Origin: Kaustia mangrovi
GTDB lineage: Bacteria > Pseudomonadota > Alphaproteobacteria > Rhizobiales > Im1
DNA: 64,000 nt
Direction: 5' to 3'
NCBI RefSeq assembly: GCF_015482775.1
Contig: NZ_CP058214.1
Location: forward strand, 2,594,501 to 2,658,500
Shown piece after piece: positions 53,574-63,949 of this stretch; position 1 is the stretch's first letter, and every line of letters starts with the position of its first letter. The position numbers and the translations under genes were made by a program. Under the pieces are notes generated by a model. The model saw only the letters and a program-made list of their open reading frames with translations, made no database searches and had not been told where the DNA came from.

Positions 53574-54338
53574 TCATTCCGCCGCCTCCCGCCGCCGTCC
53601 GCGGGCCATGTCGAGAAAGACCTCCTCCATGTTGGTGCGCCCATATTGCCGGATGAGGGCCTCCGGACTGCCGCGGCCGACAATGCGGCCGGCCTTCATC
53701 ATCACCACGTCGGTACACAGCCGCTCCACCTCGCTCATATTGTGCGAGGCGAGCAGGATGGTCGCGCCCTTTGCCGTGCGGTAGCGCTCCAGATGGCTGC
53801 GGACCCAGTCCGCCGTATCGGGGTCGAGCGATGCGGTCGGCTCGTCGAGCAGCAGGATGCGCGGGGCGTTTATGAGCGCCTTGGCGAGGCTCACCCGCGT
53901 CTTCTGGCCGGCCGAGAGCTTGCCGGTGGGGCGGTCGAGGATCTCGCCGAGCTCGAGGTCGCCGGCGAGTTCGGCGATGCGCGCCTTCAGGTCGGCCACC
54001 CCGTAGAGCCGGCCATAGACGGTGAGGTTCTGGCGCACGGTGAGGCGCAGCGGCATCTCCACATAGGGGCTCTCGAAGTTCATCGACGGCAGGACGCGGT
54101 AGCGGTCCGCCACCGCGTCGACCCCGAAGATCTCGATCCGGCCGAGGCTCGGCAGAACGAGGCCGAGCAGCATGGCGATGGTCGTCGTCTTGCCGGCGCC
54201 ATTGCCGCCGAGCAGCCCGGTCACCGTGCCGGCGGGCACCTCGAAGTCGATCCCGTCGACGGCGCGCACCGCGCCATATTGCTTGACGAGGCCCTGGACG
54301 CGTATGGCGGGCGCTTGGGATCCGGTCTTCGCGGTCAT
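53574..54338 (-). CDS. ABC transporter ATP-binding protein
   Basis: 254-residue ATPase of an ABC-2 exporter. Walker A is GGNGAGKTT (44-52), the signature LSAGQKTRVSLAKAL, Walker B ILLLDEPTASLDP and the H-loop SHNMSEVE. The ATG at 54,338 has AAGGA upstream. It is divergent from actS across 190 bp, so both may be controlled from one shared region. Rhizobial relatives sit beside actSR; whether ActR controls the exporter is inference. Confidence 0.92.
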   Translation of the reverse strand: MTAKTGSQAPAIRVQGLVKQYGAVRAVDGIDFEVPAGTVTGLLGGNGAGKTTTIAMLLGLVLPSLGRIEIFGVDAVADRYRVLPSMNFESPYVEMPLRLTVRQNLTVYGRLYGVADLKARIAELAGDLELGEILDRPTGKLSAGQKTRVSLAKALINAPRILLLDEPTASLDPDTADWVRSHLERYRTAKGATILLASHNMSEVERLCTDVVMMKAGRIVGRGSPEALIRQYGRTNMEEVFLDMARGRRREAAE

Positions 54339-54528
54339 GGCATCCTTGAGGATTTGGCTGCGGGGCGCGGATGGGAGGATCGGTCCCGAAGGGCGCGCGG
54401 AGCCCCGACGACCTTTGTGCATTTTGCCTGAAACCGGAACGCAGGATACCCTAATATGAGACTGGAACAATCGGCCTTTTCCCGAGCGCCCGCCGCAAGA
54501 GGCGCCATGTATCCGGCTATGGTGTGCC

Positions 54529-55938
54529 ATGACTGCTGAACCGGTTGAGACCGCCCTTGCCCGGCCGCCCGGCGAGGACGAGAACCTCGTCGACATCGAT
54601 CCGCTGCGTCCCGGCCCCGGCCTCAGCCGGCTCAGGCTGCAGACCCTGGTGCGGCTGCGCTGGCTGGCGGTCGCGGGCCAGACGATCGCGGTGCTCGCGG
54701 TCTATTTCGGGCTGGGCTTCCCGCTGCCGCTGGGGCCCTGCCTCGGCGCGATCGCGCTGTCGGCCTGGCTCAACATCTTTCTGGGCCTGCGCTGGCGCGC
54801 CAATCTGCGCCTGAAGGACCGCTATGCGGCGATGCTGCTCGGCTACGATATCGCCCAGCTCGCCGTCCTGCTCTATCTGACGGGCGGGTTGCAGAACCCC
54901 TTCGCCTTCCTGTTCCTCGTGCCCGTCACCGTGTCGGCCTCGAGCCTGCCGGTGGAGCGCACGATCTGGCTGAGCGTGCTGGCGCTGGCGGCGGCCTCGC
55001 TCCTGTCGGCCTATCACCTGCCGTTGCCCTGGGATCCCGGCGAGCCGCTCGCGCTGCCGGCGCTCTACACGGTCGGCATGTGGACGGCGGTGGTCTCCGG
55101 CACGGTGTTCGCCGCGATCTATTCGCGCCAGATCGCGGAGGAGGCCCGGCGCATGTCGGCGGCGCTGGCGGCCACCGAGATGGTGCTGGCGCGCGAGCAG
55201 AAGCTGTCGGCGCTCGACGGGCTCGCCGCCGCTGCCGCCCACGAGCTCGGCACACCGCTTGCCACCATCGCGCTGGTCGCCAAGGAGCTCAAGCGCGAGC
55301 TGCCGGAAGCGGAGCATGTGAAGGAGGATCTGGAGCTCCTGACGAGCCAGGCGGAGCGCTGCCGCCAGATCCTGTCGCGGCTTGCCAACCGCGAGGCGGA
55401 GGGCGGCGACCACGTGTTCGGCCGGCTGCGGCTCAAGGTGCTGATCGAGGAGGCCGTGGAGCCGCTGCGCGGGGATGGCGGCGACGGCGAGGCGGAGCCC
55501 GAGGTCACGGTCGATGCACGCGCTGCCGACGGCGTGGAGGGCAAGGCGGCCGCCGAGCCCGTTCTGCCGCGCAATCCGGGCATCCGCTACGGGCTCGACA
55601 ACCTGATCGACAATGCCGCCGACTTCGCGCGCAGCGCCGTCGCGGTCGATGCGCGCTGGGACGCGGATATGGTGGCGGTGACCATACGCGACGACGGGCC
55701 GGGTTTCGCCCAGGAGATCATCGACAAGCTGGGCGAGCCCTACATCACCACGCGCACGTCGCCCCTCGGCGTCGACGGCAGCACGCACGAGGGCATGGGG
55801 CTCGGCCTGTTCATCGCCAAGACGCTGCTGGAGCGGTCCGGCGCGCGCATCACGCTCGCCAACCGTCCCGCGCCCGAGCACGGCGCCATCGTGCGCGTCG
55901 AGTGGCCGCGCAGCGAGATCGACCTGTCATGGCAATAA
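54529..55938 (+). CDS. actS: Redox-sensing histidine kinase ActS (RegB/PrrB type)
   Basis: 469-residue membrane sensor kinase. About six helices lie between residues 40 and 195 and contain the ubiquinone-binding GGLQNPF motif (119-125). The phosphorylated His238 is in AAAAAHELGTPL, and the redox-active cysteine is conserved as Cys278, exactly 40 residues later as in Rhodobacter RegB (His225/Cys265). The ATPase carries the N-box DNLIDNAADFARS and the G-boxes DDGPGF and GMGLGLFIA. It should sense quinone redox state and phosphorylate ActR. Confidence 0.94.
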   Translation: MTAEPVETALARPPGEDENLVDIDPLRPGPGLSRLRLQTLVRLRWLAVAGQTIAVLAVYFGLGFPLPLGPCLGAIALSAWLNIFLGLRWRANLRLKDRYAAMLLGYDIAQLAVLLYLTGGLQNPFAFLFLVPVTVSASSLPVERTIWLSVLALAAASLLSAYHLPLPWDPGEPLALPALYTVGMWTAVVSGTVFAAIYSRQIAEEARRMSAALAATEMVLAREQKLSALDGLAAAAAHELGTPLATIALVAKELKRELPEAEHVKEDLELLTSQAERCRQILSRLANREAEGGDHVFGRLRLKVLIEEAVEPLRGDGGDGEAEPEVTVDARAADGVEGKAAAEPVLPRNPGIRYGLDNLIDNAADFARSAVAVDARWDADMVAVTIRDDGPGFAQEIIDKLGEPYITTRTSPLGVDGSTHEGMGLGLFIAKTLLERSGARITLANRPAPEHGAIVRVEWPRSEIDLSWQ

Positions 55939-56077
55939 TTCGCCCGGAAGCGTTGCGCGAGGCGCATGGCTGGCCCGCATACGCTTCCATATCGGGGCGA
56001 TAAGCATATAAAAGGGATATGACATCGTCGGGCAGGACTCCCGGGGTCCGTCCCGACGGCGCAAAGGTGGGAAAGGC

Positions 56078-56635
56078 ATGACCGAAACGCAGATCCAGAC
56101 GGATATTCCTCAGGACCGCACGCTTCTGATCGTCGACGACGACAAGCCGTTCCTGACGAGGCTCGGACGCGCCATGGAGGCGCGGGGATTCGAGGTGGAG
56201 CTCGCCGAGACGGTGGCGGACGGCATCGCCCATGTCACGCGCTCGGCGCCCTCCTTCGCCGTGGTCGACATGCGGCTGGAGGACGGGAACGGCCTCGACG
56301 TGATCGAGGCCCTGCACAAGAAGCGGCCCGAAGCCCGCGCGGTGGTGCTCACCGGCTACGGCAACATCGCCACGGCGGTCGCCGCGGTGAAGCTCGGCGC
56401 GATCGACTATCTCGCCAAGCCCGCCGACGCCGACGAGGTGCAGAAGGCATTGCTGGCCGATCGGGAGGCGCGCGCGGAGCCCCCTGAGAACCCCATGTCG
56501 GCCGATCGCGTGCGCTGGGAGCATATCCAGCGCGTCTACGAGCTGTGCAACCGCAATGTCTCGGAGACCGCGCGGCGCCTGAACATGCATCGCCGCACGC
56601 TCCAGCGCATCCTGGCCAAGCGCGCCCCGCGCTGA
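56078..56635 (+). CDS. actR: Redox response regulator ActR (RegA/PrrA type)
   Basis: 185-residue response regulator, partner of ActS. The receiver domain has the acidic pocket IVDDD, the phosphorylated Asp64 in AVVDMRLEDG, the Thr of VLTGYG and the Lys of YLAKPADAD. A Pro-rich linker follows, and the C-terminal Fis-like helix-turn-helix (CNRNVSETARRLNMHRRTLQRIL) is the near-invariant RegA DNA-binding end, quoted here in part. It follows actS after 139 bp and probably controls respiration, carbon and nitrogen or acid-tolerance genes. Confidence 0.95.
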   Translation: MTETQIQTDIPQDRTLLIVDDDKPFLTRLGRAMEARGFEVELAETVADGIAHVTRSAPSFAVVDMRLEDGNGLDVIEALHKKRPEARAVVLTGYGNIATAVAAVKLGAIDYLAKPADADEVQKALLADREARAEPPENPMSADRVRWEHIQRVYELCNRNVSETARRLNMHRRTLQRILAKRAPR

Positions 56636-56749
56636 CCGTCCCGCCCCAGCAAGGCCTTCCTGTCCCGACGGCCTCCGGTGCCCCGACCCATGACGGACAG
56701 GGCACGATGCCGGTTCAGCCTGTCACGTTCTGAATGTCGATTGGTCCCA

Positions 56750-56804
56750 GAGCGATTTCGGAAAGGGTGGCACCGTTTTCCGGTTCGAAAGCGCGGCAAT
56801 ACAG
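56750..56804. repeat. Palindromic intergenic element, shortened copy
   Basis: Starts AGAGCGATTTC, aligned with the element after coaA, and shares 29 identical consecutive bases with it (56,776-56,804). It lies in the 173-bp gap after actR and ends five bases before the mmcB stop codon (TAG, read leftward), so it abuts a stop as the first copy does. The right-hand half, with the second hairpin, is missing. Confidence 0.68.
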
Positions 56805-56808
56805 AGAC

Positions 56809-57318
56809 CTAGGCCTGGAACGGCTTGCCGGGCTCGTAGAAGCCGGGCTGCTCGAGGCCGTCGGCATGGGGGTCGTGCAGGCCGTGCAGCCTGAGGGCCG
56901 CGGCGCGGGCGAAGCGCAGCGTCACCGCCTTGCGCCGGGCCGCGGCGAGGCGCTGTTCGTCGATATGGCGCACAATATCGGCGCCGAAGCCGTCGGCCAC
57001 GATATGGCCGGCCTCGCCGGGCAGGGTCTCCATGGGGAAATCGTCCGGCACGGCGAAGAACAGCCGGTCGCAATACTCCCAGTATTCCGGCCATTTCCGG
57101 TCGGCGCGCAGATCGGCCAGGCTCGACTTGATCTCCACGATCCAGATATCGCCCTTGTCGTTGAGCGCGATCACGTCGACGCGCCGCCCCGTGGCCAGCA
57201 CCAGCTCGGTGACCGTGGCGAAGCCGCTGGCGCGCAGCAGCCGGCATACGCCGCGCTGAACGGCCGCGGCGGTCGGCGACTGGCGGCCATCGGCAAGCCT
57301 CGGGTCAGGCGTGTCCAT
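56809..57318 (-). CDS. mmcB: MmcB family DNA repair protein
   Basis: 169-residue protein of the MmcB family (DUF1052), related to PD-(D/E)XK nucleases and, in Caulobacter, linked to mitomycin C damage response. A possible nuclease core is visible as VDVIALNDKGDIWIVEIKSS with the D...EIK pattern, and RKWPEYWEYCDRLFFAVP follows. Its start overlaps the solitary ParA gene end by 14 bp. No clear LexA box is seen within this gene's own upstream region, which is coding. Confidence 0.9.
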   Translation of the reverse strand: MDTPDPRLADGRQSPTAAAVQRGVCRLLRASGFATVTELVLATGRRVDVIALNDKGDIWIVEIKSSLADLRADRKWPEYWEYCDRLFFAVPDDFPMETLPGEAGHIVADGFGADIVRHIDEQRLAAARRKAVTLRFARAAALRLHGLHDPHADGLEQPGFYEPGKPFQA

Positions 57319-57943
57319 CGCCGCGCTCCACGGCCTCCAGAAGCGGAAGCCATTGCTCCTGCTCCAGCCGTGCCGCCTTGGTGTCGTTGTCGAAGACGGT
57401 GAGCCCCTTCTCCGCGAGGCGCGGATAGATGCTCTTGTCGGGAATGCGCGCGACGATGAGGTATCCGTTGCCGGTCATCAGCCGGTCGAGGCGGATGGCT
57501 TCCTTCGTTCTCGCGCGATAGCGGTTGGCGACGATCAGGATGGGCGTCTTGCCCTTGCGCACGCGTTTGAGCGTCTCGATCTTGCCGAGGAAGCGCAGGG
57601 TGGAGCGCTCGTCGAAGATCGAGGGCAGCATGGGCACGACCACCAGATCGGCGTCGCGCACCACGTCGCGGGCCCGCGGCGTTCTGAGCGAGGCCGGGCA
57701 GTCGACGACCAGGCGCTGGGTGCGCTTCGGCACGTCGCCATAATCCTTCTGCCAGTCCACCAGCCGCACGGTGCGGGCGTCCTCGCCGCGCAGCTTGCCC
57801 CACAGGGTCGCGCTCTTCTGGCGGTCGTAATCGGCAAGGGTGGAGACGAGGCCGGAGGCCGCGAAGGCGCCGGCGAGATGGGTGGCCACGGTGGTCTTGC
57901 CGCACCCGCCCTTGATGTTGATGACCGCGATGGTGCGTGTCAT
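57305..57943 (-). CDS. Solitary ParA-family ATPase (MinD/ParA-like)
   Basis: 212-residue deviant-Walker ATPase. The P-loop KGGCGKTT (about residues 11-18) follows INI; DYDRQKSATLW and VVVDCPASL-like segments follow. It has no ParB partner and is unlike the chromosomal parA in sequence and length, so it is not a second partition ATPase of this locus. Small solitary members of this kind position proteins or complexes inside the cell. It overlaps mmcB by 14 bp and follows the CYTH-CHAD gene by 21 bp, suggesting one transcript. Confidence 0.87.
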   Translation of the reverse strand: MTRTIAVINIKGGCGKTTVATHLAGAFAASGLVSTLADYDRQKSATLWGKLRGEDARTVRLVDWQKDYGDVPKRTQRLVVDCPASLRTPRARDVVRDADLVVVPMLPSIFDERSTLRFLGKIETLKRVRKGKTPILIVANRYRARTKEAIRLDRLMTGNGYLIVARIPDKSIYPRLAEKGLTVFDNDTKAARLEQEQWLPLLEAVERGDGHA

Positions 57944-57964
57944 GGGATCCTTTTGCCTTCGCTG

Positions 57965-59491
57965 TCAGCCGGCGGGAAAGCCGCGCCGCTCGAAATCGCG
58001 CAGGGCCTTGCCGGCCTGGCGTATGAGATCGTCGGCCTCCTCCGCGGCCCAGTCGTGCATGAGGCTGCGGGCGGCCTTCACCGCCTTGCGGCTGTTGCCC
58101 TTGGAGCTCTTGTGGAGAGTGTCGAGCAGGTCTTCCGCCGTGTTGAGGTCGTTGAGACGGCCGAGGCAGTCCTGCATCTTCTCCACGCGCTTGCGGTAGG
58201 CCTCCGCCTCCTCCGGCGCGATGGGAAGGGCCGACAGGAGCGGCTCTGCCGTATAGCGCAGCTTCTTCACCGCGATGCGCATGGCGTGCCAGTCGTCGAG
58301 CGTGCCGGCCCGCGCCTTGTGGCCCTTCTTGATGAGCTTCTTGTGCAGTCCGCGCAGGCGCGGCGTGGCGAAGTCGCGGACATGGCGGCTGGCGAGCAGG
58401 CGGTCGACGGGCTTGTCGTGGCGCAGCCAGTGGCCCGCCTCGATCCAGCCGGTGAGCCGGACGGCCATGACCGCCGTGCCGGTCTTGGCGAGCTCCTCGC
58501 GCACGGCCGCTAGGGCTTTCGCCCGACGGTCGCGGCACACCGCCTCCACGGTCTCGCGCTTGTCGTCGTCGAGGCCGCGCCGGGCGATGGCCGGCAGGGT
58601 CTCGGCCATGAAGACATCGAGCTCCCGCACCGCCCCGGCCAGTCCGAAGAGCCGCTTGGCGGCGGCGAGCACGTCGCTGGCCTCGCTGGTGTCGAGCACC
58701 GGCTTGAAGGAGGTGATCACCGAGCGCAGCCGGCGCAGGCCGACGCGGAGCTGGTGGATGCTCTCCGGCACGCCTGAAATCTCCACCGCCGGCACATTGT
58801 CGAGGAAATGCTGGAAATTGTGCCGCATCATGGCCCTGATGGCCTCCGGCAGCACCGCACCCGCCTCGACGGCGAGCTTGCGCGAAAAGGTGGGCTGGGG
58901 GTCGAGACCGGAGGCGAGCCTGTAGCCGCGCGCCGCCTTGCCCTCCATGATGAGCGTGCCGCCGACCCGGCGCAGCATGTCCTCGCAGACGCCGACATAG
59001 GCCGCCATGTCGGCGCCCTTCAGCTCGATCTCCATCTCGCGGATCGGCAATGTGTGCTCGCCGGAGACGATCTCGCCCTCGTCGAGCGCCGCCTCGGCGA
59101 TCGCGGAACCGTTGGAGACCATGTGGCGGCGCCGGGTGAAGCGCGTCACGAAGATCGACTGGAGATCGAGCGTGCCGCCGGTCTCCGATTTCAGCGCATC
59201 GGGCAGCAGGCCCGTCAGGTGGTCGAGGTCGGGTTCGGGCGCCTCGAGCGGGATCTCGTACTCGTCGCGCGTCAGGGGCCCGGAGGCCAGATGGGGCATC
59301 TTGACCGTCTGGAGGAGCCTGTTGCCGTCGCGCCGGACGCGGAGCTGCACGCCATGGCGGCGGAGGTCGAGATCAGGCGTGTCGAAATAGGTCGATTCAA
59401 CAAGAACCGGCGTGTCGTTGACGAACAGCGGCTCCGCCGCGATGCGCGCGTCCTCGTCCAGTCCGATCTTGAGTTCGGTCTCTCCAGGCAC
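57965..59491 (-). CDS. CYTH and CHAD domain-containing protein
   Basis: 508-residue protein. The N-terminal CYTH domain starts PGETELKIGL with the ExExK metal-binding signature (Glu4, Glu6, Lys8), and the stretch YFDTPDLDLRRHGVQLRVRR is typical of triphosphatases. The C-terminal half is a CHAD domain, with SIHQLRVGLRRLRSVITSF and a repeated Arg/His/Lys-rich helical pattern (KLRYTAEPLLS), known to bind polyphosphate. Such CYTH-CHAD proteins are inorganic triphosphatases or act on polyphosphate granules. It heads the run that continues with the ParA-like gene and mmcB. Confidence 0.92.
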   Translation of the reverse strand: MPGETELKIGLDEDARIAAEPLFVNDTPVLVESTYFDTPDLDLRRHGVQLRVRRDGNRLLQTVKMPHLASGPLTRDEYEIPLEAPEPDLDHLTGLLPDALKSETGGTLDLQSIFVTRFTRRRHMVSNGSAIAEAALDEGEIVSGEHTLPIREMEIELKGADMAAYVGVCEDMLRRVGGTLIMEGKAARGYRLASGLDPQPTFSRKLAVEAGAVLPEAIRAMMRHNFQHFLDNVPAVEISGVPESIHQLRVGLRRLRSVITSFKPVLDTSEASDVLAAAKRLFGLAGAVRELDVFMAETLPAIARRGLDDDKRETVEAVCRDRRAKALAAVREELAKTGTAVMAVRLTGWIEAGHWLRHDKPVDRLLASRHVRDFATPRLRGLHKKLIKKGHKARAGTLDDWHAMRIAVKKLRYTAEPLLSALPIAPEEAEAYRKRVEKMQDCLGRLNDLNTAEDLLDTLHKSSKGNSRKAVKAARSLMHDWAAEEADDLIRQAGKALRDFERRGFPAG

Positions 59492-59688
59492 ACTTCTCCC
59501 CCTCGTTGCGTGCGGATCGAGGCCGCCCGCAGGGACCTTGCGTCACTTGCACGACCAAACCATAACGAAGCCGGCTTGTGGATGCATCCCGTTATCGCAC
59601 CCCCGACGGGGGACCCCGGAAGCCACCGCCGGACCGGTGGCATTCGTCCGGCGGGCGGCCGGAAATCCGGGAGGGGAGGCGTCCGGCG

Positions 59689-60858
59689 CTACTCGCCGAA
59701 GCCTTCCCAGAAGGCGCGGGCCTTGGCGAAGAAGCCTTCCGATTCCGGATTGTTCTTCTTGTTGGATTCCTGCTCGAACTCGCGCAGGAGCTCCTTCTGG
59801 CGGCGGCTGAGATGGACCGGCGTCTCCGCCATGACCTGGATATAGAGGTCGCCGCGGTGGTTCGACCTGAGCACCGGCATGCCCTTGCCGCGCAGGCGGA
59901 ACTGCTTGCCCGACTGGGTGCCCTCCGGCACCTTCACGCGTGCCCGCTTGCCATCGAGCGTCGGCACCTCGATCTCGCCGCCGAGCGCTGCGGTGGTGAA
60001 CGAGACCGGCACGCTGCAGAACAGGTCCGCGCCGTCGCGCTGGAAGAATTCGTGCGGCCTGATGCTCAGGAAGATATAGAGATCGCCGGACGGCCCGCCG
60101 CGCAGGCCCGCCTCGCCCTCGCCGGCGAGCCGGATGCGCGTGCCGTCCTCCACGCCCGCCGGAATGTTGACCGACAGGGTCCGCTCGCGGGTCACGCGGC
60201 CCGACCCGCCGCAGCTCTCGCAGGGGTCGGTATTGGTCTCGCCCGCGCCATGGCACACCGGACAGGTGCGCTCGACCGTGAAGAAGCCCTGCGTTGCGCG
60301 CACGCGGCCCGCGCCGCCGCAGGTCGGGCACATCTTGGGCGCGGTGCCGGGCTTGGCGCCGGAGCCCGAGCAGGCCTCGCAGGCGACGCTCGTCGGCACG
60401 CGGATCTGAGCGGTCTTGCCGGTGAAGGCGTCGGCGAGGTCGATCTCCATATTGTAGCGCAGATCCGCGCCCCGGCTCGTGCCGCCGCCTTGCGGGCGCC
60501 GCCGCGCGCCGCCCATGAACTCGCCGAACAGGTCTTCGAAGATGTCGGACATGGAGCTCGTGAAGTCCGGGCCGAAACCGGGGCCGCCGCCCCGTCCGAA
60601 GCCCGGACCGCCGGCGCCCGCCCCCATGCCGCCCTCGAAAGCGGCGTGGCCGAACTGGTCGTAGGCGGCGCGCTTCTGGGGGTCCTTGAGGACCTCGTAG
60701 GCCTCCGACAGCTCCTTGAACTTCTGCTCCGCCTCCGTATCGCCCGGATTGGCGTCCGGGTGGTACTTCTTGGCGAACTTGCGGTAGGCGCTCTTGATCT
60801 CCTTGTCGTCCGCGCCGCGCGACACACCAAGGATGTCGTAATAGTCCCGCTTGGACAT
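59689..60858 (-). CDS. dnaJ: Chaperone protein DnaJ
   Basis: 389-residue Hsp40 co-chaperone. The J domain carries the HPD motif (YHPDANPGD), followed by the Gly/Phe-rich segment, four CxxCxGxG zinc repeats ([32 protein letters not shown]) and the C-terminal client-binding domain. It follows dnaK 161 bp later. That gap holds a hairpin (CGTCCGG ... CCGGACG around 60,970-60,995), which could reduce read-through from dnaK. The 197-bp gap on its 3' side contains GC-rich hairpins but no gene. Confidence 0.96.
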   Translation of the reverse strand: MSKRDYYDILGVSRGADDKEIKSAYRKFAKKYHPDANPGDTEAEQKFKELSEAYEVLKDPQKRAAYDQFGHAAFEGGMGAGAGGPGFGRGGGPGFGPDFTSSMSDIFEDLFGEFMGGARRRPQGGGTSRGADLRYNMEIDLADAFTGKTAQIRVPTSVACEACSGSGAKPGTAPKMCPTCGGAGRVRATQGFFTVERTCPVCHGAGETNTDPCESCGGSGRVTRERTLSVNIPAGVEDGTRIRLAGEGEAGLRGGPSGDLYIFLSIRPHEFFQRDGADLFCSVPVSFTTAALGGEIEVPTLDGKRARVKVPEGTQSGKQFRLRGKGMPVLRSNHRGDLYIQVMAETPVHLSRRQKELLREFEQESNKKNNPESEGFFAKARAFWEGFGE

Positions 60859-61019
60859 CGCTTCCTACAATTCTTCCACGAAAATGAGCCCCGCCCGGGA
60901 TGACACGCTTGTCGCGTTCCGGCGGGCGAGGCTCACCTCATATTGCTCCCGACTCGAGCCCGCATGCGGCGTCCGGTCCCTCGAGGATCCGGACGCGCTA
61001 TGCGGGCGGCTGTCGTCCA

Positions 61020-62966
<1,947 letters not shown>

Positions 62967-63116
62967 TCCTCATTCACCTCCTTTGCGGCAGACCGGCGTT
63001 CAGGCCTTGCGGACAAGCACCTGGTTCCCTGGTTCATCCCGTCGATGCCACGGGCTGCCGATCTCCAGTCATGCGAATGCGAGTTACGCCAACTCACGTG
63101 GATTTGAAGTCTGGCG

Positions 63117-63148
63117 ACTATATAGGTTTGGCGGAAAACGGCTGCAAG
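63117..63148 (-). promoter_or_regulatory. RpoH (sigma-32) promoter of dnaK-dnaJ
   Basis: Read leftward: CTTG (63,148-63,145), 18 bp, CCTATATAG (63,126-63,118). This matches the alphaproteobacterial heat-shock pattern CTTG-N17/18-CYTATNT. It lies about 150 bp before the dnaK start, in the 371-bp gap shared with the divergent AlkB-like gene; the rest of the gap (62,967-63,337) shows no gene. Confidence 0.82.
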
Positions 63149-63337
63149 CCGCTCGTTGCACGAACGGCAATGCAAACCGTGCATGTCGGGAGGCCGCCGG
63201 AGACCGGAAAGACCGCCATCCATCCCGCCGATCGTGCCTGCGTGGCCGGGGCCGGTCCATGACGCAGGCCATTGTGCAGTCCAGCCGGAAAATGCGATAG
63301 CTCGCGGGCGGTCAGACAGGAGGGTCCGGAACGCGCC

Positions 63338-63949
63338 ATGGAGAGCAAGGACGGATTGAGGCTTCTTCCCGGCTATTTCGACCGGGCCGCGCAGGAGGCT
63401 CTGATGGAGGCCGTCGGCGCGGTCATGCGCGCCGCGCCGCCCTTCCGGCCCGTCATGCCGCGCTCCGGGCGTCCCTTCTCCGTCACGATGACCAATTGCG
63501 GCGATCTCGGCTGGGTGTCCGACCGGTCCGGCTATCGCTATCAGGCGCATCATCCCGAGACCGGCCGGCCCTGGCCGTCAATGCCGGAGGCGGTTCTGGC
63601 GCTCTGGGAGGAGGTTGCGGACTATCCGGCCCCGCCGGAGGCCTGTCTCGTCAATCTCTACCGCGACAGCGCACGCATGGGCCTTCACCGCGACGAGGAC
63701 GAGGAGGAATTTTCCGCCCCCGTCGTCTCGGTGTCGCTCGGCGACACCGCCGTCTTCAGGATCGGCGGACTGGAGCGCAAGGGACCGACCCGCTCCGTCC
63801 GGCTCGCCTCGGGCGACGTGCTGGTCATGGGCGGGACGTCGCGCCGTTTCTATCACGGCATAGACCGCATCCAGCCGGGAAGCTCGACGCTCGTTGCCGG
63901 CGGCGGCCGCATCAACCTGACCCTGAGGCGCGTGACCGTGCCCCGGTAA
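63338..63949 (+). CDS. alkB: AlkB-like Fe(II)/2-oxoglutarate dioxygenase
   Basis: 203-residue oxygenase that removes alkyl groups from 1-methyladenine and 3-methylcytosine in DNA or RNA. NLYRDSARMGLHRDEDEE supplies the HxD metal ligands, VVSVSLGDTAVFRIG follows, and the distal His is in RRFYHGIDRI; the final INLTLRRV holds the 2-oxoglutarate-binding Arg. The ATG at 63,338 follows a GGAGGG stretch, though at long spacing. It is divergent from dnaK. The remaining 51 bp of the window are non-coding. Confidence 0.92.
   Translation: MESKDGLRLLPGYFDRAAQEALMEAVGAVMRAAPPFRPVMPRSGRPFSVTMTNCGDLGWVSDRSGYRYQAHHPETGRPWPSMPEAVLALWEEVADYPAPPEACLVNLYRDSARMGLHRDEDEEEFSAPVVSVSLGDTAVFRIGGLERKGPTRSVRLASGDVLVMGGTSRRFYHGIDRIQPGSSTLVAGGGRINLTLRRVTVPR

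Noticed and set aside
57305-57943. Second chromosomal or plasmid parA partition system
   Set aside because: No parB or parS-like repeats accompany it, and its sequence is of the solitary MinD/ParA type.
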